A model generated the notes under the pieces. The model was not told the origin of the DNA. It saw only the letters and a program-made list of their open reading frames with translations, and did not search any database. A stretch of 64,000 nt of DNA from PALSA-1006 sp964571195. Its GTDB lineage: Bacteria; Pseudomonadota; Gammaproteobacteria; Burkholderiales; Gallionellaceae. Below, one piece after another: positions 17,824-26,213 of the stretch; within the stretch, counting starts at the first letter, position 1; every line of letters begins with the position of its first letter. Location of the stretch: assembly GCA_964571195.1 (NCBI GenBank), contig CAZNAD010000001.1, forward strand, positions 248,001 through 312,000. Reading direction: 5' to 3'. A program made the position numbers and the translations under genes.

Positions 17824-18069
17824 ATGCCTATTTACGAATATCGTTGCAGTGTCTGCGGCACGCACCAAGACGTCATGCAAAAAATCAGCGATCCCGTGCT
17901 GACCACCTGCCCGGAGTGCAAGCAGGAGACATTCGGCAAGCAGCTCACCGCTGCCGGCTTCCAGCTCAAAGGCAACGGCTATTACGCCACCGACTTCAAG
18001 AATCCGCCCGCTCCGAAATGCGAGCCGTCGAGCTGCGCGGCGTGTCCTGCCATGAGTGGTAACGCATGA
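17824..18069 (+). CDS. FmdB-family zinc-ribbon protein
   Basis: An 81-residue protein opening MPIYEYRCSVCG. C8/C11 and C29/C32 form the CxxC pairs of the FmdB/CxxC_CxxC_SSSS zinc ribbon. FLKGNGYYATDFK-type motifs follow (here FQLKGNGYYATDFKN), and the end carries extra cysteines (KCEPSSCAACPA). The family's original regulatory assignment for formamidase is weak; the molecular role is unknown. The GGAGCC site precedes the ATG. Its stop overlaps the start of the next gene (ATGA), and the trio fmdB-DUF502-aspS is a recurrent betaproteobacterial order. Confidence 0.92.
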   Translation: MPIYEYRCSVCGTHQDVMQKISDPVLTTCPECKQETFGKQLTAAGFQLKGNGYYATDFKNPPAPKCEPSSCAACPAMSGNA

Positions 18070-18659
18070 AGAAATATATTTTTACCGGTCTGTTGGTGTG
18101 GGTGCCGCTCGGCATCACCCTCTGGGTATTGAAGCTGACCATCAATGTGATGGATCAGTCTTTGTTGTTGTTGCCGGAATCCTGGCGTGTGCCGGGCATG
18201 GGTGTCCTGCTCACGGTAGCCATCGTGCTTGCCACCGGTTTGCTCGCGCGCAACGTGCTGGGGCAGCGCCTGCTCGATTTCTGGCATGGCGTCTTGCAGC
18301 GTATCCCGGTGGTCAACAGTATCTACAACAGCGTCAAGCAGGTCAGCGATACGCTGCTGTCGGACAGTGGCAATGGCTTCGGCAAGGTGTTGCTGGTGCG
18401 TTATCCGCATCCGCAGGCATGGTCGCTGGCATTCCAGACCACGGTGCCGGGCGAGGTGACGCGGGTGCTGGACGAAGAATACGTCGCCGTGTTCGTTCCC
18501 ACCACGCCCAGCCCGGTGAACGGTTTCTATTTCTACGTGCGCAAGGCCGATACTATCGAGCTTGATATCAGCGTGGATGTGGCGTTCAAGTCCATCGTGT
18601 CGATGGGCGTGGTCGCCTCTCCCGACGACGCGGCCAACAAGCTGGCTGCTGCCAAATAA
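18066..18659 (+). CDS. DUF502-family inner-membrane protein
   Basis: A 197-residue protein with two N-terminal membrane segments (about 5-27 and 48-70). The DUF502 core follows: LQRIPVVNSIYNSVKQVSDTLL, VLLVRYPHPQAWSLAFQT, and FVPTTPSPVNGFYFYV. In plants the related COV proteins act in trafficking, but the bacterial function is unknown. It is coupled to fmdB by a 4-base overlap and is 42 bases before aspS. Confidence 0.93.
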   Translation: MKKYIFTGLLVWVPLGITLWVLKLTINVMDQSLLLLPESWRVPGMGVLLTVAIVLATGLLARNVLGQRLLDFWHGVLQRIPVVNSIYNSVKQVSDTLLSDSGNGFGKVLLVRYPHPQAWSLAFQTTVPGEVTRVLDEEYVAVFVPTTPSPVNGFYFYVRKADTIELDISVDVAFKSIVSMGVVASPDDAANKLAAAK

Positions 18660-18701
18660 GTATTCCACTTTCGATTCACCTTTAACCCGACAGATTTCAT
18701 T

Positions 18702-20498
18702 ATGCGTACTCATTATTGCGGACAACTCAACGCTTCCCATCTCGATCAGACCGTCAGCCTGTGCGGCTGGGCGCATCGCCGCCGCGACCACGGCGGGGTG
18801 ATCTTCATCGACCTGCGCGACCGCGAAGGTCTGGCGCAGGTGGTGTGTGATCCAGACCGCGCGGAGATGTTCAAGCTGGCCGAATCGGTGCGCAACGAGT
18901 TCGTGTTACGCATCACCGGCAAGGTGCGCCGCCGTCCGGCAGGTACCACCAATGCCAACATCGGCAGCGGCGAGATCGAAATTCTGTGCCACGAGATCGA
19001 AGTGCTGAATGCTGCGGTCACGCCGCCGTTCCAACTGGACGACGAGAACCTGTCCGAGAACGTGCGCCTGACCCATCGCGTGATTGATCTGCGTCGTCCG
19101 CAGATGCAGAAGAACATGCAGTTGCGTTATAAGACCGCACGGGCGTTCCGCCGCTTCCTTGACGACAAAGGCTTCATCGACATCGAGACCCCGATGCTGA
19201 CCAAGTCCACACCGGAAGGTGCACGCGATTACTTGGTGCCGTCGCGCGTGCATGCGGGCGAATTTTTTGCGTTGCCGCAGTCGCCGCAGCTGTTCAAGCA
19301 GATGTTGATGGTGGCTGGCTTTGACCGTTATTACCAGATCACCAAATGTTTCCGCGACGAAGACTTGCGTGCCGACCGCCAGCCCGAATTCACCCAGGTG
19401 GATATCGAGACTTCGTTCCTCACCGAAGAGCAGATCATGGTGTTGATGGAAGAGATGATCCGCACCGTGTTTAAGGAAGTGCTGGAAGTCACCTTGCCCA
19501 ATCCGTTCCCGCGCATGAGTTATGGCGAGGCGATGGCTCGTTTCGGTTCCGACAAACCCGATCTGCGCGTGACACTGGAGATCACCGAAGTCACCGATGT
19601 TGTGAAAGATGTGGCGTTCAAGGTGTTCAGCGGTGTGGCGAATTCCGACAACGGTCGCGTGGCGGCCTTGCGTGTGCCGAACGGCGGTGCGTTCTCGCGC
19701 GGCGAGATCGACGATTACACCAAATTCGTCGGCATCTACGGTGCGAAGGGCTTGGCTTACATCAAGGTCAACGACATCACCAAGCTGAACGAAGAAGGCC
19801 TGCAATCGCCTATCGTGAAAAATCTGCACGAAGCCGCGTTGAAGACCATCATCGAACGTACCGGTGCGCAGAACGGCGACATCATTTTCTTCGGCGCGGA
19901 CAAAGCCAAGATCGTCAACGACGCGCTGGGCGCATTACGCAGCAAAATCGGCCACGAGAAGGGCTACACCAACGGCAAGGCATGGGAGCCGCTGTGGGTG
20001 GTGGACTTCCCCATGTTCGAGTACGACGACGAAGCGAAGCGCTGGAACGCCTGCCACCATCCGTTCACCTCGCCCAAGGACGAGCATCTGGAATTCCTCG
20101 AAACCGATCCGGGCAAGTGCTTGGCCAAGGCCTATGACCTCGCTTTGAACGGCTGGGAGATCGGCGGCGGCTCGGTACGTATCCACAAGGAAGAAGTGCA
20201 GAGCAAGGTGTTCCGCGCGCTCAACATCGGCGCGGAAGAAGCGCAGCTCAAATTCGGCTTCCTGCTCGACGCGCTGCAATACGGCGCGCCTCCGCACGGC
20301 GGCTTGGCCTTCGGTCTGGATCGCATCGTCACCATGATGACCGGTGCCGAGTCCATCCGCGACGTGATCGCCTTCCCCAAGACCCAGCGCGCGCAATGTT
20401 TGTTGACGCAAGCGCCGTCGGCGGTGGACGAAAAGCAACTGCGCGAACTGCATATCCGTTTGCGTCAGCCTGCGCCGACTGAGGCAACCAAAGGCTGA
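18702..20498 (+). CDS. aspS: Aspartyl-tRNA synthetase
   Basis: The 598-residue class IIb synthetase has an N-terminal OB fold (VSLCGWAHRRRDHGGVIFIDLRD), motif 2 FRDEDLRADRQPEFTQVD, the bacterial GAD insertion domain, and motif 3 with GLAFGLDRIV. Length and insertion fit the bacterial AspRS type. Some relatives are non-discriminating and also charge tRNA-Asn for the GatCAB route. Which type this is depends on whether asnS or gatCAB occurs elsewhere. The next gene starts 2 bases after its stop. Confidence 0.97.
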   Translation: MRTHYCGQLNASHLDQTVSLCGWAHRRRDHGGVIFIDLRDREGLAQVVCDPDRAEMFKLAESVRNEFVLRITGKVRRRPAGTTNANIGSGEIEILCHEIEVLNAAVTPPFQLDDENLSENVRLTHRVIDLRRPQMQKNMQLRYKTARAFRRFLDDKGFIDIETPMLTKSTPEGARDYLVPSRVHAGEFFALPQSPQLFKQMLMVAGFDRYYQITKCFRDEDLRADRQPEFTQVDIETSFLTEEQIMVLMEEMIRTVFKEVLEVTLPNPFPRMSYGEAMARFGSDKPDLRVTLEITEVTDVVKDVAFKVFSGVANSDNGRVAALRVPNGGAFSRGEIDDYTKFVGIYGAKGLAYIKVNDITKLNEEGLQSPIVKNLHEAALKTIIERTGAQNGDIIFFGADKAKIVNDALGALRSKIGHEKGYTNGKAWEPLWVVDFPMFEYDDEAKRWNACHHPFTSPKDEHLEFLETDPGKCLAKAYDLALNGWEIGGGSVRIHKEEVQSKVFRALNIGAEEAQLKFGFLLDALQYGAPPHGGLAFGLDRIVTMMTGAESIRDVIAFPKTQRAQCLLTQAPSAVDEKQLRELHIRLRQPAPTEATKG

Positions 20499-20500
20499 GC

Positions 20501-20845
20501 ATGATGCGCGGCGTGAGAGCGCTGTGGTTGGTCTTGATCGGGCTGCTGCTCTGGCAGCCCATCGCACAAGCTGAGTACATCGCGCGCTCCGACTTGCCGG
20601 TTGAGGCTCGCGAAACGCTGAGGCTCATCAAACAGGGCGGCCCTTTTCCTTATCCGCGCGATGGTATCGTGTTCGGTAATCGCGAACATCGCTTGCCCGA
20701 ACAGCCGCGCGGCTACTACCGCGAATACACTGTAAAGACGCCCGGCATGCAACATCGCGGCGCGCGGCGTATCGTGTGCGGTGTCGTTCCCGAGTGTTAT
20801 TACACGAGCGACCATTACCGGACATTCAAACGCATCAGGGAGTGA
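20501..20845 (+). CDS. Secreted guanyl-specific ribonuclease, barnase family
   Basis: A 114-residue protein with a Sec signal peptide ending near IAQA (residue ~24). The mature part carries the microbial RNase N1/barnase fold: LPVEARETLRLIKQGGPFPY, DGIVFGNREHRLP, then GYYREYTVKTPG. Predicted catalytic residues are E75, R86/R90 in HRGARR, and H105 in TSDHYRTF. All are present, so it should be active. Two cysteines (C93, C99) may form a disulfide. The gene for a barstar-like inhibitor begins 3 bases later. The pair lies between aspS and nudB, which are near neighbours in related genomes. Confidence 0.9.
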   Translation: MMRGVRALWLVLIGLLLWQPIAQAEYIARSDLPVEARETLRLIKQGGPFPYPRDGIVFGNREHRLPEQPRGYYREYTVKTPGMQHRGARRIVCGVVPECYYTSDHYRTFKRIRE

Positions 20846-20848
20846 GCC

Positions 20849-21256
20849 ATGAGTGAAATTCTGTGCGAGCGTTTGTTGGATGTGAATGAGGCTGGCGTGT
20901 ATCGTTTGAGTTGCCCGCTGGCTGTATTGGAAGCGAACGTGGCTCTGTCGGGGCTGGTTCTATTCGAAGTTGATCTCGCTGCGCTGCACGGAAAAGGCGC
21001 ATTCCTCGCGCGCATGGCGCAGGTGCTCGGTGCGCCGGACTGGTTCGGCCACAACTGGGATGCGCTGGCAGATGTGCTAGGCGATCTCTCCTGGCAACCT
21101 GCCGACGGTTATGTGCTGCTGTTGTGCGGCGGCGAGGCCAAGATCGGGCTGGGTGACAGTGATTACGATATCCTGAACGGCATCTTCAACGACACGGTGA
21201 GCTACTGGAAATCACAGGGTAAACCGTTCTGGGTGTTCTTCTCCGATGGCATATAA
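20849..21256 (+). CDS. Barstar-like ribonuclease inhibitor
   Basis: A 135-residue cytoplasmic protein without a signal peptide. The central part matches barstar: FEVDLAALHGKGAFLARMAQ, then APDWFGHNWDALADVLGDLSW, the Asn/Trp/Asp helix that plugs the barnase active site. The acidic character suits binding to a basic RNase. It is co-transcribed with the RNase at 20501 and would protect the cytoplasm before export. Its 3' end overlaps the nudB start by 11 bases. Confidence 0.9.
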   Translation: MSEILCERLLDVNEAGVYRLSCPLAVLEANVALSGLVLFEVDLAALHGKGAFLARMAQVLGAPDWFGHNWDALADVLGDLSWQPADGYVLLLCGGEAKIGLGDSDYDILNGIFNDTVSYWKSQGKPFWVFFSDGI

Positions 21257-21698
21257 ACAACCCGTATCGGCGCTGGTGGTGATCTATACCGCCGCGCTTG
21301 ATGTGCTGTTGCTGGAACGTGCCGATTATCCCGATGCATGGCAGTCTGTCACCGGAAGCCGCGATGGTGATGAAACGCTACGCGAAACCGCCATGCGCGA
21401 AGTGTTCGAAGAGACCGGGCTGGATGCCGCGTGTTATGCGCTGACCGACTGGCAGGAGCAGAACGTTTACGACATCTACCCAAAATGGGCGCACCGTTAT
21501 CCGCCGGGTACGACGTGCAACACCGAACATGTATTCGGCTTGCAACTCCCCCGGCAACTTCCCGTCACACTTGCACCGCGCGAGCATCTGCGTTGTCTGT
21601 GGCTGCCCTGGCGGCTGGCTGCGGAGAAAGTGTTTTCGCCCAGCAACCGTGCGGCGATATTGGAGCTGCCGGAGCGCGCGATTCGTTCAGTTGATTGA
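21246..21698 (+). CDS. nudB: Dihydroneopterin triphosphate diphosphatase
   Basis: NudB removes pyrophosphate from dihydroneopterin triphosphate in folate synthesis. The 150-residue protein opens with KQPVSALVVIYTAALDVLLLER. The Nudix box is about GSRDGDETLRETAMREVFEETGLDA, with the full REVFEETG core. WQSVTGSRDGDE and EHVFGLQLP are NudB-specific. Gene order aspS-(RNase/inhibitor)-nudB supports the call. It converges on the pilus operon with an 11-base gap. Confidence 0.92.
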   Translation: MAYKQPVSALVVIYTAALDVLLLERADYPDAWQSVTGSRDGDETLRETAMREVFEETGLDAACYALTDWQEQNVYDIYPKWAHRYPPGTTCNTEHVFGLQLPRQLPVTLAPREHLRCLWLPWRLAAEKVFSPSNRAAILELPERAIRSVD

Positions 21699-21709
21699 CT
21701 GATGGCGAG

Positions 21710-22366
21710 TCAGGGAAGTTTTCCTGCATTCACCATGCGACTGAACAGAATGCTGGATGAAACCCAGGTCACAAGATCATCAAATGTCGGCGTCAGATCG
21801 TGAGTAACGAAGCTGGTATTGGTGTTCGCATTTTCGGTCTCATCCGCATCATTGCCTGCCGATAGCTGTATGCCTTGTGGTGTATAGGCACCGTAACCAT
21901 TGCTGCCGTGCGAGATGAGCACGCACGGGAGATTGGTCGCGATATTGCTGCCACCGCTTGCGGCACTTTTTACAGTAAAGGTGCCGCTTGAAGAGAGCGT
22001 GAAATTCGCAGTGGAAAATGCGTTCGATACCGCATAGGTGTAGCGTCGCCCCCAGGCATCGGTTTCTCCTATGCCCAATGTCACCCACGGTGTTACGCCG
22101 ACACTGAGCGAGCAATCGGCCACACCGGCATTGCTCGACCCGCTGGCAAGGGTTCCATTGGCCGGACAGGGTAGGCGGCCATTGACGATGGCATAGCCGG
22201 TTAATGCTTCTTTGATCTCGTCTATCTGTTTGCGCGTTTCGCTACGCCGTTGTTGCTCGACCTGCCCGGCTAGGGTGGGCAACAGCCCTGCCAGTAACAG
22301 GCCAACAATGGCCAGCACGATGGCCATTTCTAGCAGCGAAAAACCGGTGTCTGGCGGGTGCTTCAT
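21710..22366 (-). CDS. Prepilin-like protein with an LPCPA motif, last gene of the MSHA-like operon
   Basis: A 218-residue protein with a class III prepilin signal, cleavage between G and F in DTGFSLLEMAIV (residue ~8/9) and Glu at +5, so a prepilin peptidase should process it. The hydrophobic helix (~9-30) is followed by a coiled segment and YAIVNGRLPCPA near residue 80. The C-terminal domain is Ser/Thr/Asn-rich. It shares the LPCP motif with the preceding gene's product. The start ATG directly abuts the TGA of that gene. It could be a minor pilin or a pseudopilin tip protein, not a typical major pilin. Confidence 0.75.
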   Translation of the reverse strand: MKHPPDTGFSLLEMAIVLAIVGLLLAGLLPTLAGQVEQQRRSETRKQIDEIKEALTGYAIVNGRLPCPANGTLASGSSNAGVADCSLSVGVTPWVTLGIGETDAWGRRYTYAVSNAFSTANFTLSSSGTFTVKSAASGGSNIATNLPCVLISHGSNGYGAYTPQGIQLSAGNDADETENANTNTSFVTHDLTPTFDDLVTWVSSSILFSRMVNAGKLP

Positions 22367-23764
22367 TCAGGGGGCAACGACTGTATCGTTAAAAGTTTGG
22401 GAGAAAACCGCGTGTGTGAAAGTGTGGCTACCGCTTTGGTCTGCATTCTGGTTGCCACCCTCCAGATAGTTGGCCGGCGACCCCTTGTCGCTACTGTTGT
22501 TGCGAGATTGCCCCGCGACCTTCTTTCCCGCCACGATCACGACGAACCGCTTATCGCTGCCGGTGTCGGATGGCGAGAGAGTCAGGCAGGTTCCGCATAT
22601 TGCTGCGACGTTGGGCGTGGGGATGGGTTTGTAGGCATCGGCCAGACCATAGAAGACTAACTCCTTCCAGTTCAGCCACCAGCCGGAATTGGAATTGATG
22701 TTACAGTTACCCATCCAGGTATCGTTCATTTGATAGTTGCTATCGCTGAGGGTGGTGTCGAATGGATTGTCCGGGATGCGTCCGAACGTCACCCCTGAAG
22801 TGTCGTCGTAGCTGACCGGGGAGGCGGGATCAAGTTTTGCCGCCCAGGGATAACGCCCGAAACTGCCGTCTGCTGAGGCATATTCGTTGAGACATTGTTT
22901 CAGTTCTGCGGCCACACGTTTTTGTACGGCGGACATGAGCTGATCCTGGCTGATGGCCAGCAGTTTGTCGTTGAGTATCCAGTCTCCATTGCTGTGTCTG
23001 ATATCTCCCTGGATGAATCCGCTCGTGCTCGAAAGGTCGGTGAAGCTCTGGTTGTCATGGGTGATTCCGTTAAGGGTGGCGACATCAAGATAGTTGCTGC
23101 TGGTGTTGATGCCGGAAGCACTGCGCTCTTGCGGGCTACCTGTTGTTTGGCGAATGATCGCTGCGCCGGGGGCGATGATGACTGCTACAGCGCCGGTGCC
23201 GAAGGCCGCATCATTGTTATTGGGCTGGGGGCATTTGGGCAGGCTGTAAGATATGCAGCCGTTATGGATGATGTTGCCAAACGTATCGCGGATGGTGATG
23301 CTGCCCAGAGTCTCGCTATTCAATACAGAGATGGCAGTGTTGTTCTTGAAATTCGACGATATGGCATACCAGAGACGCTCTCCGCTGCTATCGCGCAAGT
23401 CATCTATGCCCAGCGTCTTCCAGGGGAGTCGCCCCAGTCGCAGATTCTGTCCGGTGCTGCCGGAAGCATTGCCACATGCGGTTTCCGCGATGCCGTCATT
23501 ATTGATGTCCGGGCAGGGCAGATTGCCGGGGCGCTTGCTGCCTGCCGGGGTGAGTGTCACAGCGGTCGCATAGGCGATCAACGCCGCTTTTGCTTGTGTT
23601 AAAGCCTCTGCGGTTGTTTGTGCGCGCACATTCTGCAAACGGGCGCTGCCGAGCGAACTGATGAGTAATACGAGAGTTCCGCTGACCAAGATCAGCAGCA
23701 TCACGATCAATGTTGCACCACATTGCGTCTTTGCACGATGTTCGTAGCTGACTGGAGTATTCAT
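22367..23764 (-). CDS. PilX/GspK-like minor pilin-type protein
   Basis: A 465-residue protein with a cytoplasmic tail of about 15 residues, then one membrane helix (CGATLIVMLLILVSGTLVLL). This is the arrangement of PilX- and GspK-type proteins, which lack the usual G-F-x4-E site. The periplasmic part has KAALIAYATAV, then GNLPCPDINNDGIAET near residue 85, LPWKTLGIDDLRD and several Cys. PilX and GspK proteins start or cap pilus tips. It overlaps the upstream gene by 4 bases (ATGA) and is followed without gap by the LPCPA protein, so the two are probably partners. Confidence 0.7.
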   Translation of the reverse strand: MNTPVSYEHRAKTQCGATLIVMLLILVSGTLVLLISSLGSARLQNVRAQTTAEALTQAKAALIAYATAVTLTPAGSKRPGNLPCPDINNDGIAETACGNASGSTGQNLRLGRLPWKTLGIDDLRDSSGERLWYAISSNFKNNTAISVLNSETLGSITIRDTFGNIIHNGCISYSLPKCPQPNNNDAAFGTGAVAVIIAPGAAIIRQTTGSPQERSASGINTSSNYLDVATLNGITHDNQSFTDLSSTSGFIQGDIRHSNGDWILNDKLLAISQDQLMSAVQKRVAAELKQCLNEYASADGSFGRYPWAAKLDPASPVSYDDTSGVTFGRIPDNPFDTTLSDSNYQMNDTWMGNCNINSNSGWWLNWKELVFYGLADAYKPIPTPNVAAICGTCLTLSPSDTGSDKRFVVIVAGKKVAGQSRNNSSDKGSPANYLEGGNQNADQSGSHTFTHAVFSQTFNDTVVAP

Positions 23765-24129
23765 GGTGCAGGCTCATTCCGGGTTGATGTCGATGTCCCC
23801 TTGTCGAGCACGATGCGTTGTCCGACCATCACCTCAATCGCACCTGATTTGCCGGGAATGGGCACGGTAACGCTATCAGGATCCTTGCCAGGATCGGCTT
23901 CTTGCATTTTGCCGTTGATCCATACGATACGGCTGCCATCGCGACGTTTGATGATGCCATTCACGGTGATGGCGGTGTCGTTGTTTTCCGATGCGAGCGT
24001 TCTGCTTTCTTGTTGCTCTAGCTGGCTGCGTTCGGATGGGCTGAAGAAAAGACGACCTAATTCGCTTGCGTGGGCAGGTGCAATCATCTCGATAAGCAGA
24101 AACAGTGCGATAGTTGTTGGGGTGTTCAC
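23761..24129 (-). CDS. Small periplasmic protein, MshK-like position
   Basis: A 122-residue protein starting at GTG in a GTGA overlap with the upstream gene. It has a signal peptide cleaved near AHA (residue ~21). The mature start LGRLFFSPSERSQLEQQE is followed by ITVNGIIKRRDGSRIVWINGK and GQRIVLDKG. This layout (FF.P.ER, then VNG...G...VWING) recurs in small proteins of MSHA and related pilus operons, which may link the inner platform to the secretin as PilP/GspC/MshK do. The assignment rests on position and this pattern. Confidence 0.6.
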   Translation of the reverse strand: MNTPTTIALFLLIEMIAPAHASELGRLFFSPSERSQLEQQESRTLASENNDTAITVNGIIKRRDGSRIVWINGKMQEADPGKDPDSVTVPIPGKSGAIEVMVGQRIVLDKGTSTSTRNEPAP

Positions 24130-24734
24130 GGTGAACTCCGGTGTTTCAGTGTGATCCAGCCACCTGTACAGTCGGCTTTGAGCAGAAAACGGATATTTTC
24201 CGGGGGCAGATTTTCATTTGAGACATCCCGCTCCAGCGAGCACCGCTCAATGATGAGTTTACCGGCACTTTCAGAATGCAAGTCGCGGAGGAAATCGATC
24301 AACCGCACTTCGTGCAGCAGATTCATCTGTAGGCCGAGTTCGCTCAGGCGGATGTCGATATCTGCGCTGTCTGTTGCATGGGGAAAGGCGCGTTGAGGGG
24401 CAATGGTGTATTTGAGATCGTAAAGATGATACCGCTGCTCCAGCCGCTTGATTTCTTCCATCCAGGAGAGGCGTTGTTCGTCCGCAATGATCTTGCGCTC
24501 CAGTATCGCGCTATATTCGGTCGCATAGAGCGCCATGTTTTTTCTGTCGCTTTGTGCGCCACCGAGTGCCTGACTGGCTTCGTTCAGATGAACCTGTGCG
24601 CCATTAAATTTTTTACGCGCATGCTCAAGGTAGAGATTGCCCAGCCAGATTGCGCTACCGCCGACGAGCAGCCCGAAAGCTAGTCCGCACAGGCTCCATC
24701 TCAGATAACGCAGGTCCGCAATTGAAAAATTCAT
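24126..24734 (-). CDS. PilO/MshJ-like inner-membrane assembly protein
   Basis: A 202-residue bitopic protein: a short cytoplasmic N-terminus, one membrane helix at ~14-36, a coiled coil from ~45 to 110, and a small C-terminal alpha/beta domain. This matches PilO/GspM/MshJ proteins of the alignment subcomplex. The ATG overlaps the TGA of the upstream PilM/N-like gene (TGATG); an upstream in-frame TTG at 24749 is less likely. Sequence similarity in this family is always low, so the call rests on topology and gene order. Confidence 0.65.
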   Translation of the reverse strand: MNFSIADLRYLRWSLCGLAFGLLVGGSAIWLGNLYLEHARKKFNGAQVHLNEASQALGGAQSDRKNMALYATEYSAILERKIIADEQRLSWMEEIKRLEQRYHLYDLKYTIAPQRAFPHATDSADIDIRLSELGLQMNLLHEVRLIDFLRDLHSESAGKLIIERCSLERDVSNENLPPENIRFLLKADCTGGWITLKHRSSP

Positions 24735-26206
24735 CACGATGGCTCCCAAATTAGTTGCAGTGAGAATCGCGTGAGTTGGTCTGGCTCGTCCAGTTTTCCT
24801 CCGCTGATGCTGCCTTGCGGGCTGATATCTACAGGCATTTTGCGCGATGTAACGGTATAGCCTCGTAGGCGGAGTTGTTGTTGGAAATTTTCCAGGTAGG
24901 TGATGGCGCTGCGATGATCGTTGCCGAAATCCATCAGCTCACCATCAAGGTCTATTTTTCGGGTCGGATGGTCTGAAGTCTTTTCTGTTTGCCATGAAAG
25001 TTTGAGTGTGCGAACTTGCGTGAACTGATCGAGCACATCCGCCAGTGGAGACAATATTATTTCCGGGGACGGGAAGGTGTCGTCCAGGGCATGCATCAGC
25101 GTGACGGTGCTTTTCATCTCGGTGGCGGATGCTCCTGTGTCTGGGAAGTCCTGTTTTAGGCTTCCTATTTCACGGGTCAGATGCGTTGTTTGCTCGAGTA
25201 GCGGAGTTGTTCTGGAAACATACTGATATCCTTGCCAAGCGGATGATGTACCCCACAACAAACCTGCCGATAAGGAGATGACGGCGAGTAACCAGAGAAC
25301 CTTGCGTATTTGCCATACTAGGTAGTGATGGGCGTGGGATCGATTGGCATATTGGCTGGCAGGAGGATGTCTGGCGAGCAGATGCAAAAACAGAGGTGTG
25401 GCGTCGGAGTCGTCACGGTTCCGGCTAACTTTTTCTGTGTCACTTAACATCTGGATGTCCAGGTGGGTGCATTGCAGATCAGGGTGCTTGCCTAGCACGT
25501 CATGGAGTCCGGTGAAGTCTTGTGTGCGACAAATGACATAAGTTTCAATCGCCTCATTCTGCGAAAGATTCAGACTCTTCAGGTAATTCAGCATGCGCGG
25601 GATTTCGATAGCGACGGATTCGGAGAGCGAGACCGTGTCGTTGAGCGGAGTGAGCCGGGAGAGGTGCAATTTTCTATTGTGGAAATAGCTCTGTCTCAGG
25701 CCGGCGTGTTTTTCCCAAGAGAGTAGCAGTATATGTTTCGATTTGAGCCTGCCGATCAGGCTATCGCTGATATCCGGCAGAGAATAAATGCCGATAAGAG
25801 GGATGCGATTGCGCGACAGGCACTCCTGCCACGGCTGGATATGCTGCGGATTGGTCAGGGCGGAGAACAGTATTTCGTCGTCTCGTCGCCCATTTGTATT
25901 GCGTCCTTGAAGCCTGGCTTGACGAAACGGGGTGCTGCGAAAATATTGCTCGAACCTGCGTTCGATTAGATTACGTCGATGGCGTGCGTTCAGGTGGGGA
26001 ATGGCTTCGTGGCGAAAATCTTCTTCAATGATGTCGGTCAGCAGATGAGCCGGCGCTGTATGCTGTTGCAGATAGGCCGAGAAGCGGGTTTGCCCATCCT
26101 GATCGAGGGGGAATTCCACTGCATCTGACAGCGTTTTTCCGTTCCAGGAATAGGCTTCGAAGTGGGTATTGCTGAGATAGAGCAGAGTTCTTTTCGATGA
26201 ATTCAA
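24734..26206 (-). CDS. PilM/PilN-like (MshI/GspL-type) assembly protein
   Basis: A 490-residue protein with a cytoplasmic part of about 300 residues, a single membrane helix (VLWLLAVISLSAGLLWG), then a periplasmic coiled coil and small domain with FSLQLIWEP at the end. The layout equals a fusion of PilM- and PilN-like parts, as in GspL/MshI. The actin-like phosphate motifs are not obvious, so nucleotide binding is uncertain. The start is TTG 8 bases after the platform gene's stop. GAG is the only ribosome-site remnant. Confidence 0.65.
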   Translation of the reverse strand: MNSSKRTLLYLSNTHFEAYSWNGKTLSDAVEFPLDQDGQTRFSAYLQQHTAPAHLLTDIIEEDFRHEAIPHLNARHRRNLIERRFEQYFRSTPFRQARLQGRNTNGRRDDEILFSALTNPQHIQPWQECLSRNRIPLIGIYSLPDISDSLIGRLKSKHILLLSWEKHAGLRQSYFHNRKLHLSRLTPLNDTVSLSESVAIEIPRMLNYLKSLNLSQNEAIETYVICRTQDFTGLHDVLGKHPDLQCTHLDIQMLSDTEKVSRNRDDSDATPLFLHLLARHPPASQYANRSHAHHYLVWQIRKVLWLLAVISLSAGLLWGTSSAWQGYQYVSRTTPLLEQTTHLTREIGSLKQDFPDTGASATEMKSTVTLMHALDDTFPSPEIILSPLADVLDQFTQVRTLKLSWQTEKTSDHPTRKIDLDGELMDFGNDHRSAITYLENFQQQLRLRGYTVTSRKMPVDISPQGSISGGKLDEPDQLTRFSLQLIWEPS

Positions 26207-26213
26207 GGCCGAC

